Shown here: positions 18,068 through 28,652 of the stretch, in pieces
Position numbering within the stretch: position 1 is the stretch's first letter
Layout of the letters: every line of letters begins with the position of its first letter
NCBI RefSeq assembly: GCF_900454835.1
Contig: NZ_UGTM01000001.1
Span: 1,798,501-1,862,500, forward strand
From: Prevotella denticola
GTDB lineage: Bacteria; Bacteroidota; Bacteroidia; Bacteroidales; Bacteroidaceae
Direction: 5' to 3'
DNA length: 64,000 nucleotides
Made by a program: the position numbers and the translations under genes
Notes under the pieces: generated by a model
The model's database searches: none
What the model was told of the DNA's origin: nothing
The model's input: the letters and a program-made list of their open reading frames with translations, nothing else

Positions 18068-20647
18068 TTGCGCCGGCTCATACTTCTGCTTCTACTTTCC
18101 GCCCTCTGTTTTCCCTGCTTCGCCCAGCAGGACGAGGCGGTGGTGAAACTGGCGGTTGAGGTCAGGGACTCTGACAGCCGACAGCCGCTGGCTGACGTGA
18201 TGTGCCGTGTTGTCAGCCCGACCGGCAGGCTGCAGAGCTACAAGATTGCAGACGGAAAGGGACACCTCAGCCTCACCGCAGGGAAAGCGGACGTGCTGGT
18301 ATTTTCAATGATGGGTTATGGCAGGCGTAAAGTCAGCGTTGCGGACCTGCAGCAGCACGGCAGTCAGCCGGCAATCATCCTGCTCTCACCGAAGCAGATA
18401 GCATTGAAGGAAGTCGTCGTAAAGCTACCGCCGATCAGAAAGCAAGGTGACACGCTGGTCTACAACGTTGGTTCTTTCCTGCAGAAAGGCGACCGCCACT
18501 TAGAAGATGTGCTCAGGAAACTACCGGGAATCAAGGTTGCCGAAAACGGTTCGGTGTCTTATCAAGGCCGTGCCATCAACCGGTTCTATATAGAAGGGCA
18601 GGACCTCATGGGAAACAACTATACCCAGGCAACCCGCAATATGCCCGTCAATGCGGTGCGTGACGTGGAAGTCATGGAGAACCACCAGCCTGTGAAGATG
18701 CTGCAAGGGCGCAAGCCGTCAGAGTCGGCGGCCCTGAACATCCGGCTTGACAAGAGCCATCAGGCCCGTCCCTTCGGGGAGATTGCCGGCGGAGCAGGCA
18801 TAAAACCAGACATCTGGGATAACCGGCTGTTTCTCACACAGGTAATGAAGCATTCGCAGATGCTTGTTTCAGCCAAGATGAACAATACCGGGAAAGACCT
18901 TTCCAAGGAAACCAGAGAGCATATCGATATCTATAATCGGGACGCATACGAACCCCTTCCCAAGGGCATTCTATCAGAAGACATGAGCCAGGAAGCTCTT
19001 CCGCAGGAGCGATACCTGCAGAACAAGTCCTATAGTGCTGGCTTCAACGGCCTCATCACACTATCGAAAGACGCGACACTACGCAGCAACGTGCTTTTCT
19101 ATGGAGACCATGCCAGATACGACCGATTGACGGAAAACCGTTACGGGGGACTTGTCCCGACTACACTGGAAACCACAGAATGGATGAAGCAACGCACGTT
19201 TCGCATCATACCGGCGCTGAAATACGAAGAAAACAGCACGTGGAGGTTTCTTTCTGACGAACTGCAATACTCCTTCGGACGACAGACAGTCGGGAACCAA
19301 GCAGTCACGAACGGCATCGGAATTACCGAACAGGCGCACATAAAACCGTCTTATATAAGGAACTATCTTTCTTCTACTTTCAAATCGGGAAAGAGTATGT
19401 GGCAGATCCACTCGCTCCTGAGATACGCTGACCGTAGAGAAGAACTGACTGCGGCCTCCGATTCCTTACCACTATATAATGTGGCAGAACGCTTTGCAAC
19501 ACGGTCGGCCATGACCCGAAACGTTATCATGACTTCTATCCCTGTACTGGGAAATGACCTGGATATATCCTTCCAGGCTTACTACAGGGACAACTCGTAC
19601 AGCTACCAGGACAACATCCACCATCGTACATTCAAGTTACAAGGCGAACCGGGCTATACGTGGAAACACAAAAGGCAAAGCTACGTAACCTTCGGACTCC
19701 CCATGGAATGGACAAGAATCATCCTTTCAAAGAAAGACAACAGGCTGTCTGCACGCAACTTCATGGCATTCAAGCCCTACCTGACCCTGCAGCAAGAACT
19801 GACAAGCACACTGACGGTGAACCTCTTTTCCTCTTTCTCAACCGACGGCAACTCTCTTGACTTCTATGCCCAGAAACCTTTGAGAGAGGGATACAGAAAC
19901 ATACAAGTAACAGGAAATGACATCTACAAGTCCACCCATCTGTACACTTCGTTCCATATCCGCTACCGTAACCTCGCAACCATGCTGTTTGCAAACCTTT
20001 CGCTTGCCTGCTCTGATACGAAAAGCGAGGCTTACAGCCACTATGAATACAATGACTCGATGACAATCATGACGTGGGTAAAAGGCGACAACCACCGGCA
20101 TAACACAGCCATAAGTGCGATGGTGGACAAGACTTTCATCCCCATAGGACTGTCCTTAAAGGTTGATGCGACATATAACAGGGAAAGTTATCTTGTTTCG
20201 CAGTCTGGCGTCATGGTCAACAACCATTCCCACCAAGCCTCCGGAACACTCACTGCAAGTTTCCAGAAGCTGTCCTGGCTGCGCCTGTCAGCTGCTTTCA
20301 CAGCCGGATATTACTGGGAACGGAGCAGTATCATGAGACAGAATGTCCTCTCCTCCTACACAACCAATGCAGCTCTTTACCTCTTCCCTGCAAAGAAGAT
20401 GGAACTGAAGATGAAATTCTATAACCTTACAAACGAAATCATGGATGGACATTACCACACCTGTGGGCTGCTGGATGGCGATTTCAACTACAAGATCAAC
20501 AATGTGTGGGAGCTGGGGCTGTCAGGAACGAACCTGTTGAACAGCAAGTCCTACAGCATTACACAGAACACAGGAATCAATATTCTCAACACATCCCTGC
20601 CCTTACGTGGGCGTGAAGTAATCCTCCGCCTACAGTTGAGACTATAA
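18068..20647 (+). CDS. TonB-dependent receptor-like outer-membrane protein paired with GLPGLI
   Basis: This 859-residue protein starts at a TTG just after the GLPGLI stop (MRRLILLLLLSALCFPCFAQ, a good signal peptide). Residues about 27-110 form a carboxypeptidase-regulatory-like domain. Residues about 115-215 form a plug (GDTLVYNVGSFL, LPGIKVAENGSVSYQGRAIN, FYIEGQDLMGNNY). The remainder is a beta-barrel ending in a terminal strand EVILRLQLRL. I see no TonB box that I would assert. The close coupling suggests GLPGLI and this barrel act together at the outer membrane. The ligand is unknown. It ends convergent to frdB, with a 22-bp repeat array between them. Confidence 0.85.
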   Translation: MRRLILLLLLSALCFPCFAQQDEAVVKLAVEVRDSDSRQPLADVMCRVVSPTGRLQSYKIADGKGHLSLTAGKADVLVFSMMGYGRRKVSVADLQQHGSQPAIILLSPKQIALKEVVVKLPPIRKQGDTLVYNVGSFLQKGDRHLEDVLRKLPGIKVAENGSVSYQGRAINRFYIEGQDLMGNNYTQATRNMPVNAVRDVEVMENHQPVKMLQGRKPSESAALNIRLDKSHQARPFGEIAGGAGIKPDIWDNRLFLTQVMKHSQMLVSAKMNNTGKDLSKETREHIDIYNRDAYEPLPKGILSEDMSQEALPQERYLQNKSYSAGFNGLITLSKDATLRSNVLFYGDHARYDRLTENRYGGLVPTTLETTEWMKQRTFRIIPALKYEENSTWRFLSDELQYSFGRQTVGNQAVTNGIGITEQAHIKPSYIRNYLSSTFKSGKSMWQIHSLLRYADRREELTAASDSLPLYNVAERFATRSAMTRNVIMTSIPVLGNDLDISFQAYYRDNSYSYQDNIHHRTFKLQGEPGYTWKHKRQSYVTFGLPMEWTRIILSKKDNRLSARNFMAFKPYLTLQQELTSTLTVNLFSSFSTDGNSLDFYAQKPLREGYRNIQVTGNDIYKSTHLYTSFHIRYRNLATMLFANLSLACSDTKSEAYSHYEYNDSMTIMTWVKGDNHRHNTAISAMVDKTFIPIGLSLKVDATYNRESYLVSQSGVMVNNHSHQASGTLTASFQKLSWLRLSAAFTAGYYWERSSIMRQNVLSSYTTNAALYLFPAKKMELKMKFYNLTNEIMDGHYHTCGLLDGDFNYKINNVWELGLSGTNLLNSKSYSITQNTGINILNTSLPLRGREVILRLQLRL

Positions 20648-21198
20648 AGACACATATATCCTGAGAAACGTTCTCCACCACTTAGAAGCATCCTCTTCCA
20701 GATAGAAAGGCACACCTGTTCCGACTGTCGCCAATGTCGGGACAGCGACAGAACGGTAACAAGTCCAATTTCCTTTCACGAAAACAATCATTTCTTTTCA
20801 CGAAGAAAAATATTTCTTTTCATGAAGAAAAATATTTCTTTTCATGAAAAGAATTGCTTCTGTACATGAAAAGACTTTGCAACAACAGTTCAGTCAGGCC
20901 GCTGAACAGACACACTGAAGGTTTCGGCGGTCATGCTTCACAACGGCTTCGGCACGATATCATCACCGTTCTCCTGCATCGTCCGTTCCCGCTCGTGTTC
21001 TGGTTAATCCTGTGATTACCGACCCTCCACTTTTATCCACCCGGAAGAAGGCCCTGCAACTCCAATTGATGATACTGACAGGGATGACAGGATTCTACCA
21101 ACAGAAAATCCCGCAACTCCATAGGGAATCACGGGATTCTGTCTTTTGAAGAAGCATGGCGGCAGTCCGTCAGGCGGATGCCGGAAGCTTGTCATCCA
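20648..21198. other. convergent intergenic region
   Basis: The region holds the family B array (20769-20878). Close to frdB there is a hairpin with CAGAAAATCCCG and CGGGATTCTG arms (about 21104-21143) that could end frdB transcription. No gene is visible. Confidence 0.55.
20769..20878. repeat. 22-bp tandem dyad array, family B copy 1
   Basis: Five units of exactly 22 bp (20769, 20791, 20813, 20835, 20857) share the core TTCTTTTCATGAAAAGAA, which is an 18-bp palindrome in its best form. The same family forms a second array at 53611-53698. Confidence 0.85.
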
Positions 21199-21957
21199 TC
21201 AGTCTGCGAACTTCGCTTTGATGAACTCACGGTTCAGGCGGGCGATGTTGGCAATCTTCTCGTTCTTAGGGCAGACAGCCTCACAGGCACGGGTATTGGT
21301 GCAGTTACCGAAGCCCACCTCATCCATTTTGGCAACCATCGCCTTGGCACGCTTGGCAGCCTCGGGTTTCCCCTGCGGCAGAAGAGCCAGCTGGCTGACC
21401 TTGGAGGAAACGAAGAGCATGGCAGAACCGTTCTTGCAGGCTGCCACGCAGGCTCCGCAACCGATACAAGTCGCACAGTCCATAGCCTCATCGGCATTCT
21501 CCTTGGGAATGAGGATGGCATTGGCATCCTGTGCCTGACCGGTACGGATGGACGTGTAACCACCGGCCTGGATGATCTTGTCGAAAGCGGAGCGGTCTAC
21601 CATACAGTCCTTGATGACCGGGAAACCGGCCGAACGCCACGGCTCGACAGTGATGATGTCGCCGTCGTTGAAGCGGCGCATATAGAGCTGGCAGGTCGTC
21701 GCTCCACGCTCGGTCTTGCCGTGCGGAGTACCGTTGATGTAGAGCGAGCACATACCGCAGATACCCTCGCGGCAGTCGTGGTCGAAGACGAAAGGTTCGT
21801 CGCCGGACGCAATAAGCTCTTCGTTGAGAATATCGAGCATCTCAAGGAATGAAGTGTCATCCGGGATGTTCTTCATCTCATGTGTATCGAAATGGCCCTG
21901 GTCCTGCGGGCCGTTCTGCTTCCAATACTTGATTGTGAATGATATATTTTTTGCCAT
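21199..21957 (-). CDS. frdB: fumarate reductase / succinate dehydrogenase iron-sulfur subunit
   Basis: This 252-residue electron-transfer subunit carries a plant-type [2Fe-2S] ferredoxin domain ([16 protein letters not shown]). It also has a C-terminal domain with the [4Fe-4S] and [3Fe-4S] ligands in [17 protein letters not shown] and [16 protein letters not shown]. Electrons pass from the membrane subunit to FrdA, or in reverse. The start [16 protein letters not shown] is that of the B-type family. It is the last gene of the minus-strand operon frdC-frdA-frdB. The 135-bp gap to frdA contains imperfect repeats of AAACAAGTT. Confidence 0.95.
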   Translation of the reverse strand: MAKNISFTIKYWKQNGPQDQGHFDTHEMKNIPDDTSFLEMLDILNEELIASGDEPFVFDHDCREGICGMCSLYINGTPHGKTERGATTCQLYMRRFNDGDIITVEPWRSAGFPVIKDCMVDRSAFDKIIQAGGYTSIRTGQAQDANAILIPKENADEAMDCATCIGCGACVAACKNGSAMLFVSSKVSQLALLPQGKPEAAKRAKAMVAKMDEVGFGNCTNTRACEAVCPKNEKIANIARLNREFIKAKFAD

Positions 21958-22092
21958 TGTATTTATGTTTTAGTTGACAAGTAAACAAGTTGTGAAGTAA
22001 ACAAGTTATTTGTCTGAAATCTAATTTAGGAACAAATGTCTTGGTAGAACAAGCTAACAACTTGTCAACTCGTCCGCCCGTCAACTCGTCTG

Positions 22093-24075
22093 CTAATTCT
22101 TATAGTTACGTGTTTGTACCTTGATTGCCTCATACTCGAGCGGTTCCTTGATCAGCTCCGGAGCCTTGGTGTCATCACCCTGATACTCCCAGCAGCCGAC
22201 ATAGAAGAAGTGCTCGTCATCACGTTTGGCCTCGCCTTCCTCTGTCTGGTGTTCTTCGCGGAAGTGACCGCCGCAGCTCTCTTCACGGTGCAGTGCATCG
22301 TAAGCGACAAGCTCGCCCATGAGGATGAAGTCACGGAGGTGGATTGCCTTGTCGAGTTCGACGTTCAGACCTTCCTTCTTTCCAGGAATGAAGAGGTTCG
22401 TGTTGAACTCCTCACGCAGTGCCTTCAGCTGCTTCAGACCCTCTTCAAGACCTTCCTTGGTGCGTCCCATACCCACATGCTCCCACATGATGTGACCGAG
22501 TTCCTTGTGGATGGAGTCGACAGAACGCTTGCCGTGGATGCCCATCAGCCGGTCGATTTCCGCATCGACGGCCTTCTCTGCCTCATCGAACTCAGGACGG
22601 TCGGTCGGAATCCTGCCCCAAAGAGCCTGGTCGGCAAGGTAGTTCTGGATAGTGTATGGCAATACGAAGTAGCCATCGGCCAGTCCCTGCATCAGTGCAG
22701 ACGCTCCCAGACGGTTGGCACCGTGGTCGGAGAAGTTGCACTCGCCGATTGAGAACAGGCCCGGCACGGTCGTCATCAGTTCGTAGTCGACCCAGATACC
22801 ACCCATCGTGTAGTGGATAGCGGGGAAGATCATCATCGGATTGTAGTACTTCACGCCGTTGATTTCATTGGCAACCTCACCCGGATTGACATCTGTAATC
22901 TCCTCGTACATATCGAAGAGGTTACCGTAACGCTGCAGAATCGTGTCGATGCCGAGACGGTTGATCGACTCGGAGAAGTCGAGGAACACAGCCAGACCGG
23001 TGTTGTTGACACCGAAGCCCTTGTCGCAACGCTCCTTGGCAGCACGCGATGCAACGTCACGCGGCACGAGGTTGCCGAATGCCGGATAACGACGCTCCAG
23101 ATAGTAGTCGCGGTCTTCCTCGGGTATATCAGACCCTTTCTTCGTACCGGCCTGCAATGCCTTGGCATCTTCGAGCTTCTTAGGAACCCAGATGCGGCCG
23201 TCGTTACGCAGAGACTCTGACATCAGGGTCAGCTTCGACTGCTTGTCACCGTGTACAGGGATACAGGTCGGATGAATCTGCACGTAAGAAGGATTCGCCA
23301 TGTAAGCGCCCTTGCGGTAGCACTGGATGGCAGCCGTACAGTTGCAGCCCATGGCGTTGGTCGACAGGAAGTAGGTGTTTCCGTAACCGCCGGTGGCAAT
23401 CACAACGGCATTGGCAGAGAAGCGTTCCAGCTTACCGGTGATGAGGTTCTTGGCGATGATGCCCCGTGCATGACCGTCTACGATGACGACATCCTCCATC
23501 TCGTAGCGGGTATAGAGCTTCACCTTCCCGGCCTGGATCTGTGCGCTCAAGGAAGAGTAAGCACCGAGCAGCAGCTGCTGGCCGGTCTGTCCCTTGGCGT
23601 AGAAGGTACGGCTTACCTGTGCGCCGCCGAATGAACGGTTGGCCAGCATACCGCCGTACTCACGGGCGAAAGGTACGCCCTGGGCGACACACTGGTCGAT
23701 GATGTCGTTCGACACTTCCGCCAGACGGTAGACGTTCGCCTCACGTGCCCGGTAGTCACCGCCCTTTACCGTATCGTAGAAAAGACGGTAAACAGAGTCG
23801 CCGTCGTTCTGATAGTTCTTGGCGGCATTGATACCGCCCTGTGCAGCGATGGAGTGCGCACGGCGCGGTGAATCCTGGATGCAGAAGTTCAGTACGTTGA
23901 AACCCATCTCTCCGAGAGAGGCGGCGGCACTGGCACCGGCCAGACCTGTACCGACAACGATCACATCCAGTTTCAGTTTATTCTTTGGGTTAACCAAACG
24001 CTGATGAGCCTTGTAGTTGGTCCATTTCTCAGCTACTGGTCCTTCTGGTATTCTGGAATTTAATGTCTTAGTCAT
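22093..24075 (-). CDS. frdA: fumarate reductase / succinate dehydrogenase flavoprotein subunit
   Basis: This 660-residue catalytic subunit interconverts fumarate and succinate. The dinucleotide-binding motif is [18 protein letters not shown]. The covalent FAD site is His74 in [14 protein letters not shown]. The active-site region [20 protein letters not shown] and the arginine-containing [20 protein letters not shown] are present. In anaerobic Bacteroidota the complex reduces fumarate as the end step of succinate production and takes electrons from menaquinol. It lies between frdC and frdB on the minus strand and shares their promoter. Confidence 0.96.
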   Translation of the reverse strand: MTKTLNSRIPEGPVAEKWTNYKAHQRLVNPKNKLKLDVIVVGTGLAGASAAASLGEMGFNVLNFCIQDSPRRAHSIAAQGGINAAKNYQNDGDSVYRLFYDTVKGGDYRAREANVYRLAEVSNDIIDQCVAQGVPFAREYGGMLANRSFGGAQVSRTFYAKGQTGQQLLLGAYSSLSAQIQAGKVKLYTRYEMEDVVIVDGHARGIIAKNLITGKLERFSANAVVIATGGYGNTYFLSTNAMGCNCTAAIQCYRKGAYMANPSYVQIHPTCIPVHGDKQSKLTLMSESLRNDGRIWVPKKLEDAKALQAGTKKGSDIPEEDRDYYLERRYPAFGNLVPRDVASRAAKERCDKGFGVNNTGLAVFLDFSESINRLGIDTILQRYGNLFDMYEEITDVNPGEVANEINGVKYYNPMMIFPAIHYTMGGIWVDYELMTTVPGLFSIGECNFSDHGANRLGASALMQGLADGYFVLPYTIQNYLADQALWGRIPTDRPEFDEAEKAVDAEIDRLMGIHGKRSVDSIHKELGHIMWEHVGMGRTKEGLEEGLKQLKALREEFNTNLFIPGKKEGLNVELDKAIHLRDFILMGELVAYDALHREESCGGHFREEHQTEEGEAKRDDEHFFYVGCWEYQGDDTKAPELIKEPLEYEAIKVQTRNYKN

Positions 24076-24113
24076 GATTGTTCTGAATTAAATTTTCAAT
24101 TTAGATACTTAAA

Positions 24114-24803
24114 TTACGCAACAGCGCAGCAAAGGCTCGGCGCACAATGGAAAGCAAATGCAAGTACTACAACGAGGAAGCAGAGCATCAGCAGGGTCAC
24201 GTAAACGACACCGATGGTCTTCCAGCGGCTGAACCATACCTTACCGTTGATGCCGACCGTCTGCATGGCACTCCAGAAACCGTGAGAAAGGTGGAACCAC
24301 AAGGCAGCGAGCCAGATGATGTAGAGAACGACATACACCGGATTGGCGAAAGTTGCCTGGATGTACTCGAAACCATGCGAGGGCGGTATCTTGACCGCCA
24401 TCCCCGTCAGTTCTGCAAACATCATGTTGTACCAGAAGTTGAAAAGGTGAAGCCCGATGCCCAGCAGCACGATGATACCGAGAACGAGCATGTTCTGGCT
24501 TGCCCACTCCACGCTTGCCGGCTTCTCCGTCACGGCATAACGGTTGTCACCGCGCGCACGGCGGTTCTGCGCCGTCAGGATGAACGCATAGACGATGTGA
24601 CAGACAGCCAGTGCCCCCAGTGCCACGGTAGCCACGACGGCATACCAGTTGGCCCCCAGCAGCTCGCAGATCATGTTGTAGGCTTTTCCGGAGAAGAGCG
24701 CGACAAGGTTCATACAGCAGTGGAACGTCATGAATAGAATCAGTGCCATGCCGGTCACAGACATAATCACCTTTCTACCAATAGATGAATTGATTAACCA
24801 CAT
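24114..24803 (-). CDS. frdC: fumarate reductase / succinate dehydrogenase cytochrome b subunit
   Basis: This 229-residue membrane anchor has five predicted helices. The first begins SVTGMALILFMTFHCCMNLV, and the last is VVYVTLLMLCFLVVVLAFAF. Histidines on helices 1, 2, 4 and 5 are placed to ligate two b hemes, as in B-type (single membrane subunit) quinol:fumarate reductases. It is the first gene of the operon, 38 bp upstream of frdA. A strong promoter lies upstream with a leader of about 145 bases. Confidence 0.93.
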   Translation of the reverse strand: MWLINSSIGRKVIMSVTGMALILFMTFHCCMNLVALFSGKAYNMICELLGANWYAVVATVALGALAVCHIVYAFILTAQNRRARGDNRYAVTEKPASVEWASQNMLVLGIIVLLGIGLHLFNFWYNMMFAELTGMAVKIPPSHGFEYIQATFANPVYVVLYIIWLAALWFHLSHGFWSAMQTVGINGKVWFSRWKTIGVVYVTLLMLCFLVVVLAFAFHCAPSLCCAVA

Positions 24804-24953
24804 AAATGTTTTGATTTTAAATATTTAAACTGTTAAAATGATTATTCCACATCAGGTCAACACGCCGGGAAGACAGTCATCCGTCTCCCCCTCGAGATCC
24901 GTCCTTTCACTTCAATACCCAAAATTCGGTATAACCGCATACGTAATGCGTTG

Positions 24954-24984
24954 CAAAAATACTATATTTTAATGATTTATCAAA
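24954..24984 (-). promoter_or_regulatory. frdCAB promoter
   Basis: The minus-strand -7 box TATTTTTG (24954-24961) and -33 box TTTG (24981-24984) are separated by 19 bp, which is the Bacteroidota pattern. The leader to frdC is about 145 bases. Confidence 0.7.
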
Positions 24985-25210
24985 GTTATTTAATCAAAAT
25001 ATCCAGTATTTAGACGGAAAATAAGGACCGTTCTTCTATCCTAATAAATGAGGATGTGTCAAATGCAAACTTATCATCCGCTTTTGGTGATTTTTTCCTG
25101 TTTGAAAGTACATTCCATATCCGGTTCCCAGCATACGGACTATTGCCTGTCCTTGCGAGATGCGGGTACGGGCACCGTAGCAGACCACACTGACCGTGAG
25201 GACCGGTGCA

Positions 25211-25286
25211 TCGGGAAGTCTGTTCCCAACGGCCGGGAATCCTGTTCCCGATGCCTGGGAACCGTATTCCCAACCGGTCGGGAATC
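25211..25286. repeat. 22-bp tandem dyad array, family A copy 2
   Basis: TTCCC-N7/8-GGGAA units start at 25223, 25245 and 25267, 22 bp apart, with a half unit (GGGAA) before them. The 5-base spacers differ from those of the copy at 14970, but the dyad arms are kept. Confidence 0.85.
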
Positions 25287-25484
25287 GTCTGTATGCAGTT
25301 TGGAACTGTCCGCATGAGGGCTTCCATCATGAAAAAGCAGCGATGAATCCGCACGAAAAAGCATTTTCTCACCTCTTGGGAGCCATCGGAGAGCAGCCCG
25401 CAGAGCCATGCAGAGCAGGAGAAAAAACAGAAACCGGTCAAATAAAAAGTACTATAAGTAAACATTTATAACATTTATTAGCCT

Positions 25485-25492
25485 TATCTTTG
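25485..25492 (+). promoter_or_regulatory. possible susC -7 box
   Basis: TATCTTTG matches TAnnTTTG, about 50 bases upstream of the susC ATG. The -33 element is weak. Confidence 0.45.
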
Positions 25493-25541
25493 CGGTCAGA
25501 TTACAATAACTGAAAACATAAACTTAATATTTATTCGACCT

Positions 25542-28500
25542 ATGAGAATAAAGATTCTATTACTAATGCTGCTGTTCCTATGCGTGGGCATGACGGCAAC
25601 GGCGCAGAACCCGACAGTCACCGGGAAGGTAACGGATGCACAGGGAGAACCGCTCGTCGGTGCTACCGTCAAAGTAGATGGTACAAAAAACGCAACCGTC
25701 ACCGACATAGACGGCCTGTTCTCCATTGCAGCAAAGAAGTCGGAAAAGCTGACGGTATCATATATCGGATACCAGAGCAGGTCCGTCACCATTGACAGGA
25801 TGCAGAATCTGACGATCGTACTGGATGCCTCGCTCAACGAAATGGACGAGGCAATCGTCGTCGGCTATGGTCTGCAGAAGAAAAGCGACATAGCCACGGC
25901 GGTGTCATCTGTCAACGTCGAAGACCTTGCCAAGAGCGGATCATCGCAGGTGCTGCAGGCCCTCCAGGGCAAGGTGAGCGGCGTACAGGTCATGTCGTCC
26001 GACGGATCACTCTCCGGCAATATGCAGTTCCGCATACGCGGCGTCAACTCCATCACCGGCGGCACCCAGCCGCTGTTTGTCATTGACGGCGTTCCGATGC
26101 CCGTCCAGCCCATCGACGAGACGACATCAGGACTTTCCAACAACCCCATGATGGGCCTGAACCCCAACGATATTGCCTCCATCGAGATACTGAAAGATGC
26201 AGCGGCAGCCGCTATCTATGGTGCGAAAGGCTCCAACGGCGTCGTACTGATTACCACCAGGCAGGGGCAGGCATCAGCCCACCCCAAGTTTGCTTTCGGA
26301 CTGACGACAGGCCTTGACTTCATGCCCAGCCTTCCGCTCAAGACCCTGAGTCCCGAGGAATATGCCTACAAGATGCGCAAATACGGAACCTACGACAGTC
26401 CCAACCTCATTCAGTTCTGGGACAAGGTCATCGAGAATCAGGGCTGGAACGACCCCTCCGTACACAACTGGCTCGATGAGATTACGCAGACGGCACACAA
26501 GACGGAGCTGAACGCAAGCATGCAGGGCGGCTCAAAGGGATTGACCTATATGCTCTCCGCCGGCTATGTAAACAATTCCGGTGTCATCCGCCGTTCCCGC
26601 TTCGACCGTTTCACCTCACGCCTCAACCTCACCCAGCAACTTGGCGACAAGGCAAGCGTCGGGCTGAACTCATCCTTCTCTACGTCAAAAGACCGGAATC
26701 CTACCACCGACTGGTCGCAGGCAGGCGTTGTGCTCAACGCCCTGCAGCGCTCGCCGTTCCTGTTCTATCCGGGATTCGCCGGCATCATGAACTACAGCAA
26801 CATCAATATCATGAGTCCGCTGGTAGCCGTCGAGCAGGTGAACATCAACAACAAATACGACGAACTCAACTCCAACCTGTGGTTCTCTTACAACATCCTG
26901 CCGTCTCTCACCTTCAACACCAGCGGTTCTTACCGCCGCTACACCGTCAATTCAACCCGTGAATGGGGCTCGGAGACCTGGTTCGGACAGTCAGAACAGG
27001 GACGCATGGAACTGGGCAGCCGTGAAGAAAACAGCTGGGTATGGGAAGCACGCCTGCAGTATGCCCGGACGCTGGGCAGGCATTCCTTCTCGTTCATGGG
27101 CGGCTTCGAAGCGAGCAAATGGTGGAGCAAGAACCTCTATGCCAAGGCAACGAACTTTGAAGATATGCTGCAGGGCATCTACGGCATCAACAAAGGACTG
27201 GTCACCTATGCGCCTTCCTACCTCTACGACAGCAACAAGATGGTTTCGTGGATCGGACGTGCCACCTACAACTACTACGACAAGTACATCATGAACGCCT
27301 CTCTCCGCGTGGACGGGTCTTCCAAGTTCGGCCGGAACAACCGCTTCGGTTACTTCCCCGCAGTGTCGCTGGCGTGGCGTGCCTCCAACGAGGAATTCAT
27401 CCGCAACATCGAGTTCATCAGCAATCTCCGCTTCCGCACCAGCTTCGGCATGACGGGTAACAATCAGATTCCCTCCTACCAGTCGCTGTCACAGCTGGGC
27501 GACAACAAGGCCGTCTTTGACGGCAATACCGTCGAAATCGGCCGTTATCCCACCAACATCACCAATGACGACCTCAAATGGGAGAGTCAGAAACAGTTCA
27601 ACTTCGGGTTCGACCTTGCCGTATGGCAGAACCGCCTGCAGCTGACCGCCGACTTCTATTACAAGCGTGTCGACGATATGCTTCTGCAGGTGAACATCCC
27701 TTCCACATCCGGATTCGGCAACGCATGGAAAAATGCAGGCTCTCTGGAGAACAAGGGTATGGAATTCCAGCTCACGGCCCACTGGCTGAGAGGTCCGCTG
27801 CAATGGTCGACCGACTTCAACATCTCCTTCTACAAGAACAAGCTCCTCAGCCTTGACGAAGGACAGTACCAGCAGTTCTACGACCGCGGGCTGAACTCGA
27901 AGATCACCAGCGATGTCCTCCTGCGTGTCGGCAGGCCGGTGGGCACCTATTACGGCTATATAAGCGACGGCGTGTACAATAACGACACGGAAATCCGCAA
28001 CGGTTATCCAGGTGCCAACCTCAAGCCGGGAGAGCTGAAGGTGGTCGACGTCAACCATGACGGAGTCATCGACGCCTATGACCGTGTGCCGATAGCCGAT
28101 GTCAACCCGACCCATACGGGAGGTATCGGGAACACGCTGCGATGGAAGAACCTTGAGCTTTACTGTTTCTTCCGCTGGTCATACGGAAACGATGTCATCA
28201 ACGGAAACGCCTACTATCTGCAGGGAGCTACGAACATCAACAACATCATGTCGAGCATCAACAACGAAATCTGGAGCAGCGACGATCCGTCCAGGAACTT
28301 CCCACGCAGCGGTGCCGGGACATGGAGCGAGGCCGTCATGCGCAGCGACCTCGTGGAGGACGGCTCTTTCATCAAGTTGCAGACCCTGTCGCTGGGCTAT
28401 GACTTTCCGCACACGCTGCTCCGGAAGCTGAACCTCTCCAAGGCCAAAGTGGTCCTGACCGGATCCAATCTCTTTACCATCACCCGCTATTCGGGCTTCG

Positions 28501-28613
28501 ACCCGGAGGCCAACACGGGCGTATCAGCCGTCTCGCGCATTGCTCCGGGCCTGGACATGAGTCCGTATCCCCGTCCGCGCTCCGTGTCACTGTCACTTGA
28601 GATCGGCCTGTAA
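25542..28613 (+). CDS. SusC-like TonB-dependent glycan importer
   Basis: This 1023-residue outer-membrane receptor moves oligosaccharides into the periplasm, using TonB energy, in complex with the SusD-like lid. After the signal peptide (MRIKILLLMLLFLCVGMTATAQ) comes a carboxypeptidase-regulatory-like domain (PTVTGKVTDAQGEPLVGATV). The plug follows, with the SusC signature FRIRGVNSITGGTQPLFVID and ILKDAAAAAIYGAKGSNGVV. The beta-barrel fills the rest and ends SVSLSLEIGL. It is the first gene of a polysaccharide utilisation locus, 39 bp before susD. The following regulator probably induces it when the glycan is present. Confidence 0.95.
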   Translation: MRIKILLLMLLFLCVGMTATAQNPTVTGKVTDAQGEPLVGATVKVDGTKNATVTDIDGLFSIAAKKSEKLTVSYIGYQSRSVTIDRMQNLTIVLDASLNEMDEAIVVGYGLQKKSDIATAVSSVNVEDLAKSGSSQVLQALQGKVSGVQVMSSDGSLSGNMQFRIRGVNSITGGTQPLFVIDGVPMPVQPIDETTSGLSNNPMMGLNPNDIASIEILKDAAAAAIYGAKGSNGVVLITTRQGQASAHPKFAFGLTTGLDFMPSLPLKTLSPEEYAYKMRKYGTYDSPNLIQFWDKVIENQGWNDPSVHNWLDEITQTAHKTELNASMQGGSKGLTYMLSAGYVNNSGVIRRSRFDRFTSRLNLTQQLGDKASVGLNSSFSTSKDRNPTTDWSQAGVVLNALQRSPFLFYPGFAGIMNYSNINIMSPLVAVEQVNINNKYDELNSNLWFSYNILPSLTFNTSGSYRRYTVNSTREWGSETWFGQSEQGRMELGSREENSWVWEARLQYARTLGRHSFSFMGGFEASKWWSKNLYAKATNFEDMLQGIYGINKGLVTYAPSYLYDSNKMVSWIGRATYNYYDKYIMNASLRVDGSSKFGRNNRFGYFPAVSLAWRASNEEFIRNIEFISNLRFRTSFGMTGNNQIPSYQSLSQLGDNKAVFDGNTVEIGRYPTNITNDDLKWESQKQFNFGFDLAVWQNRLQLTADFYYKRVDDMLLQVNIPSTSGFGNAWKNAGSLENKGMEFQLTAHWLRGPLQWSTDFNISFYKNKLLSLDEGQYQQFYDRGLNSKITSDVLLRVGRPVGTYYGYISDGVYNNDTEIRNGYPGANLKPGELKVVDVNHDGVIDAYDRVPIADVNPTHTGGIGNTLRWKNLELYCFFRWSYGNDVINGNAYYLQGATNINNIMSSINNEIWSSDDPSRNFPRSGAGTWSEAVMRSDLVEDGSFIKLQTLSLGYDFPHTLLRKLNLSKAKVVLTGSNLFTITRYSGFDPEANTGVSAVSRIAPGLDMSPYPRPRSVSLSLEIGL

Positions 28614-28652
28614 CAGCATTCATCCAATCGTTTTCAAAACAGTATCAAGACA

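Larger units (their letters stand above)
24985..25541. other. divergent region between frdC and susC
   Basis: The region contains the family A array at 25211-25286 and a susC-proximal promoter box at 25485-25492. I see no gene. The array lies between two divergent promoters. Confidence 0.5.

Noticed and set aside
21975..22085. AAACAAGTT repeats between frdA and frdB as another 22-bp array
   Set aside because: The spacing of the copies is 16 bp and irregular.
25010..25471. Open frames across the second family A array
   Set aside because: The same repeat-derived pattern appears on both strands, with no domain and no consistent start.
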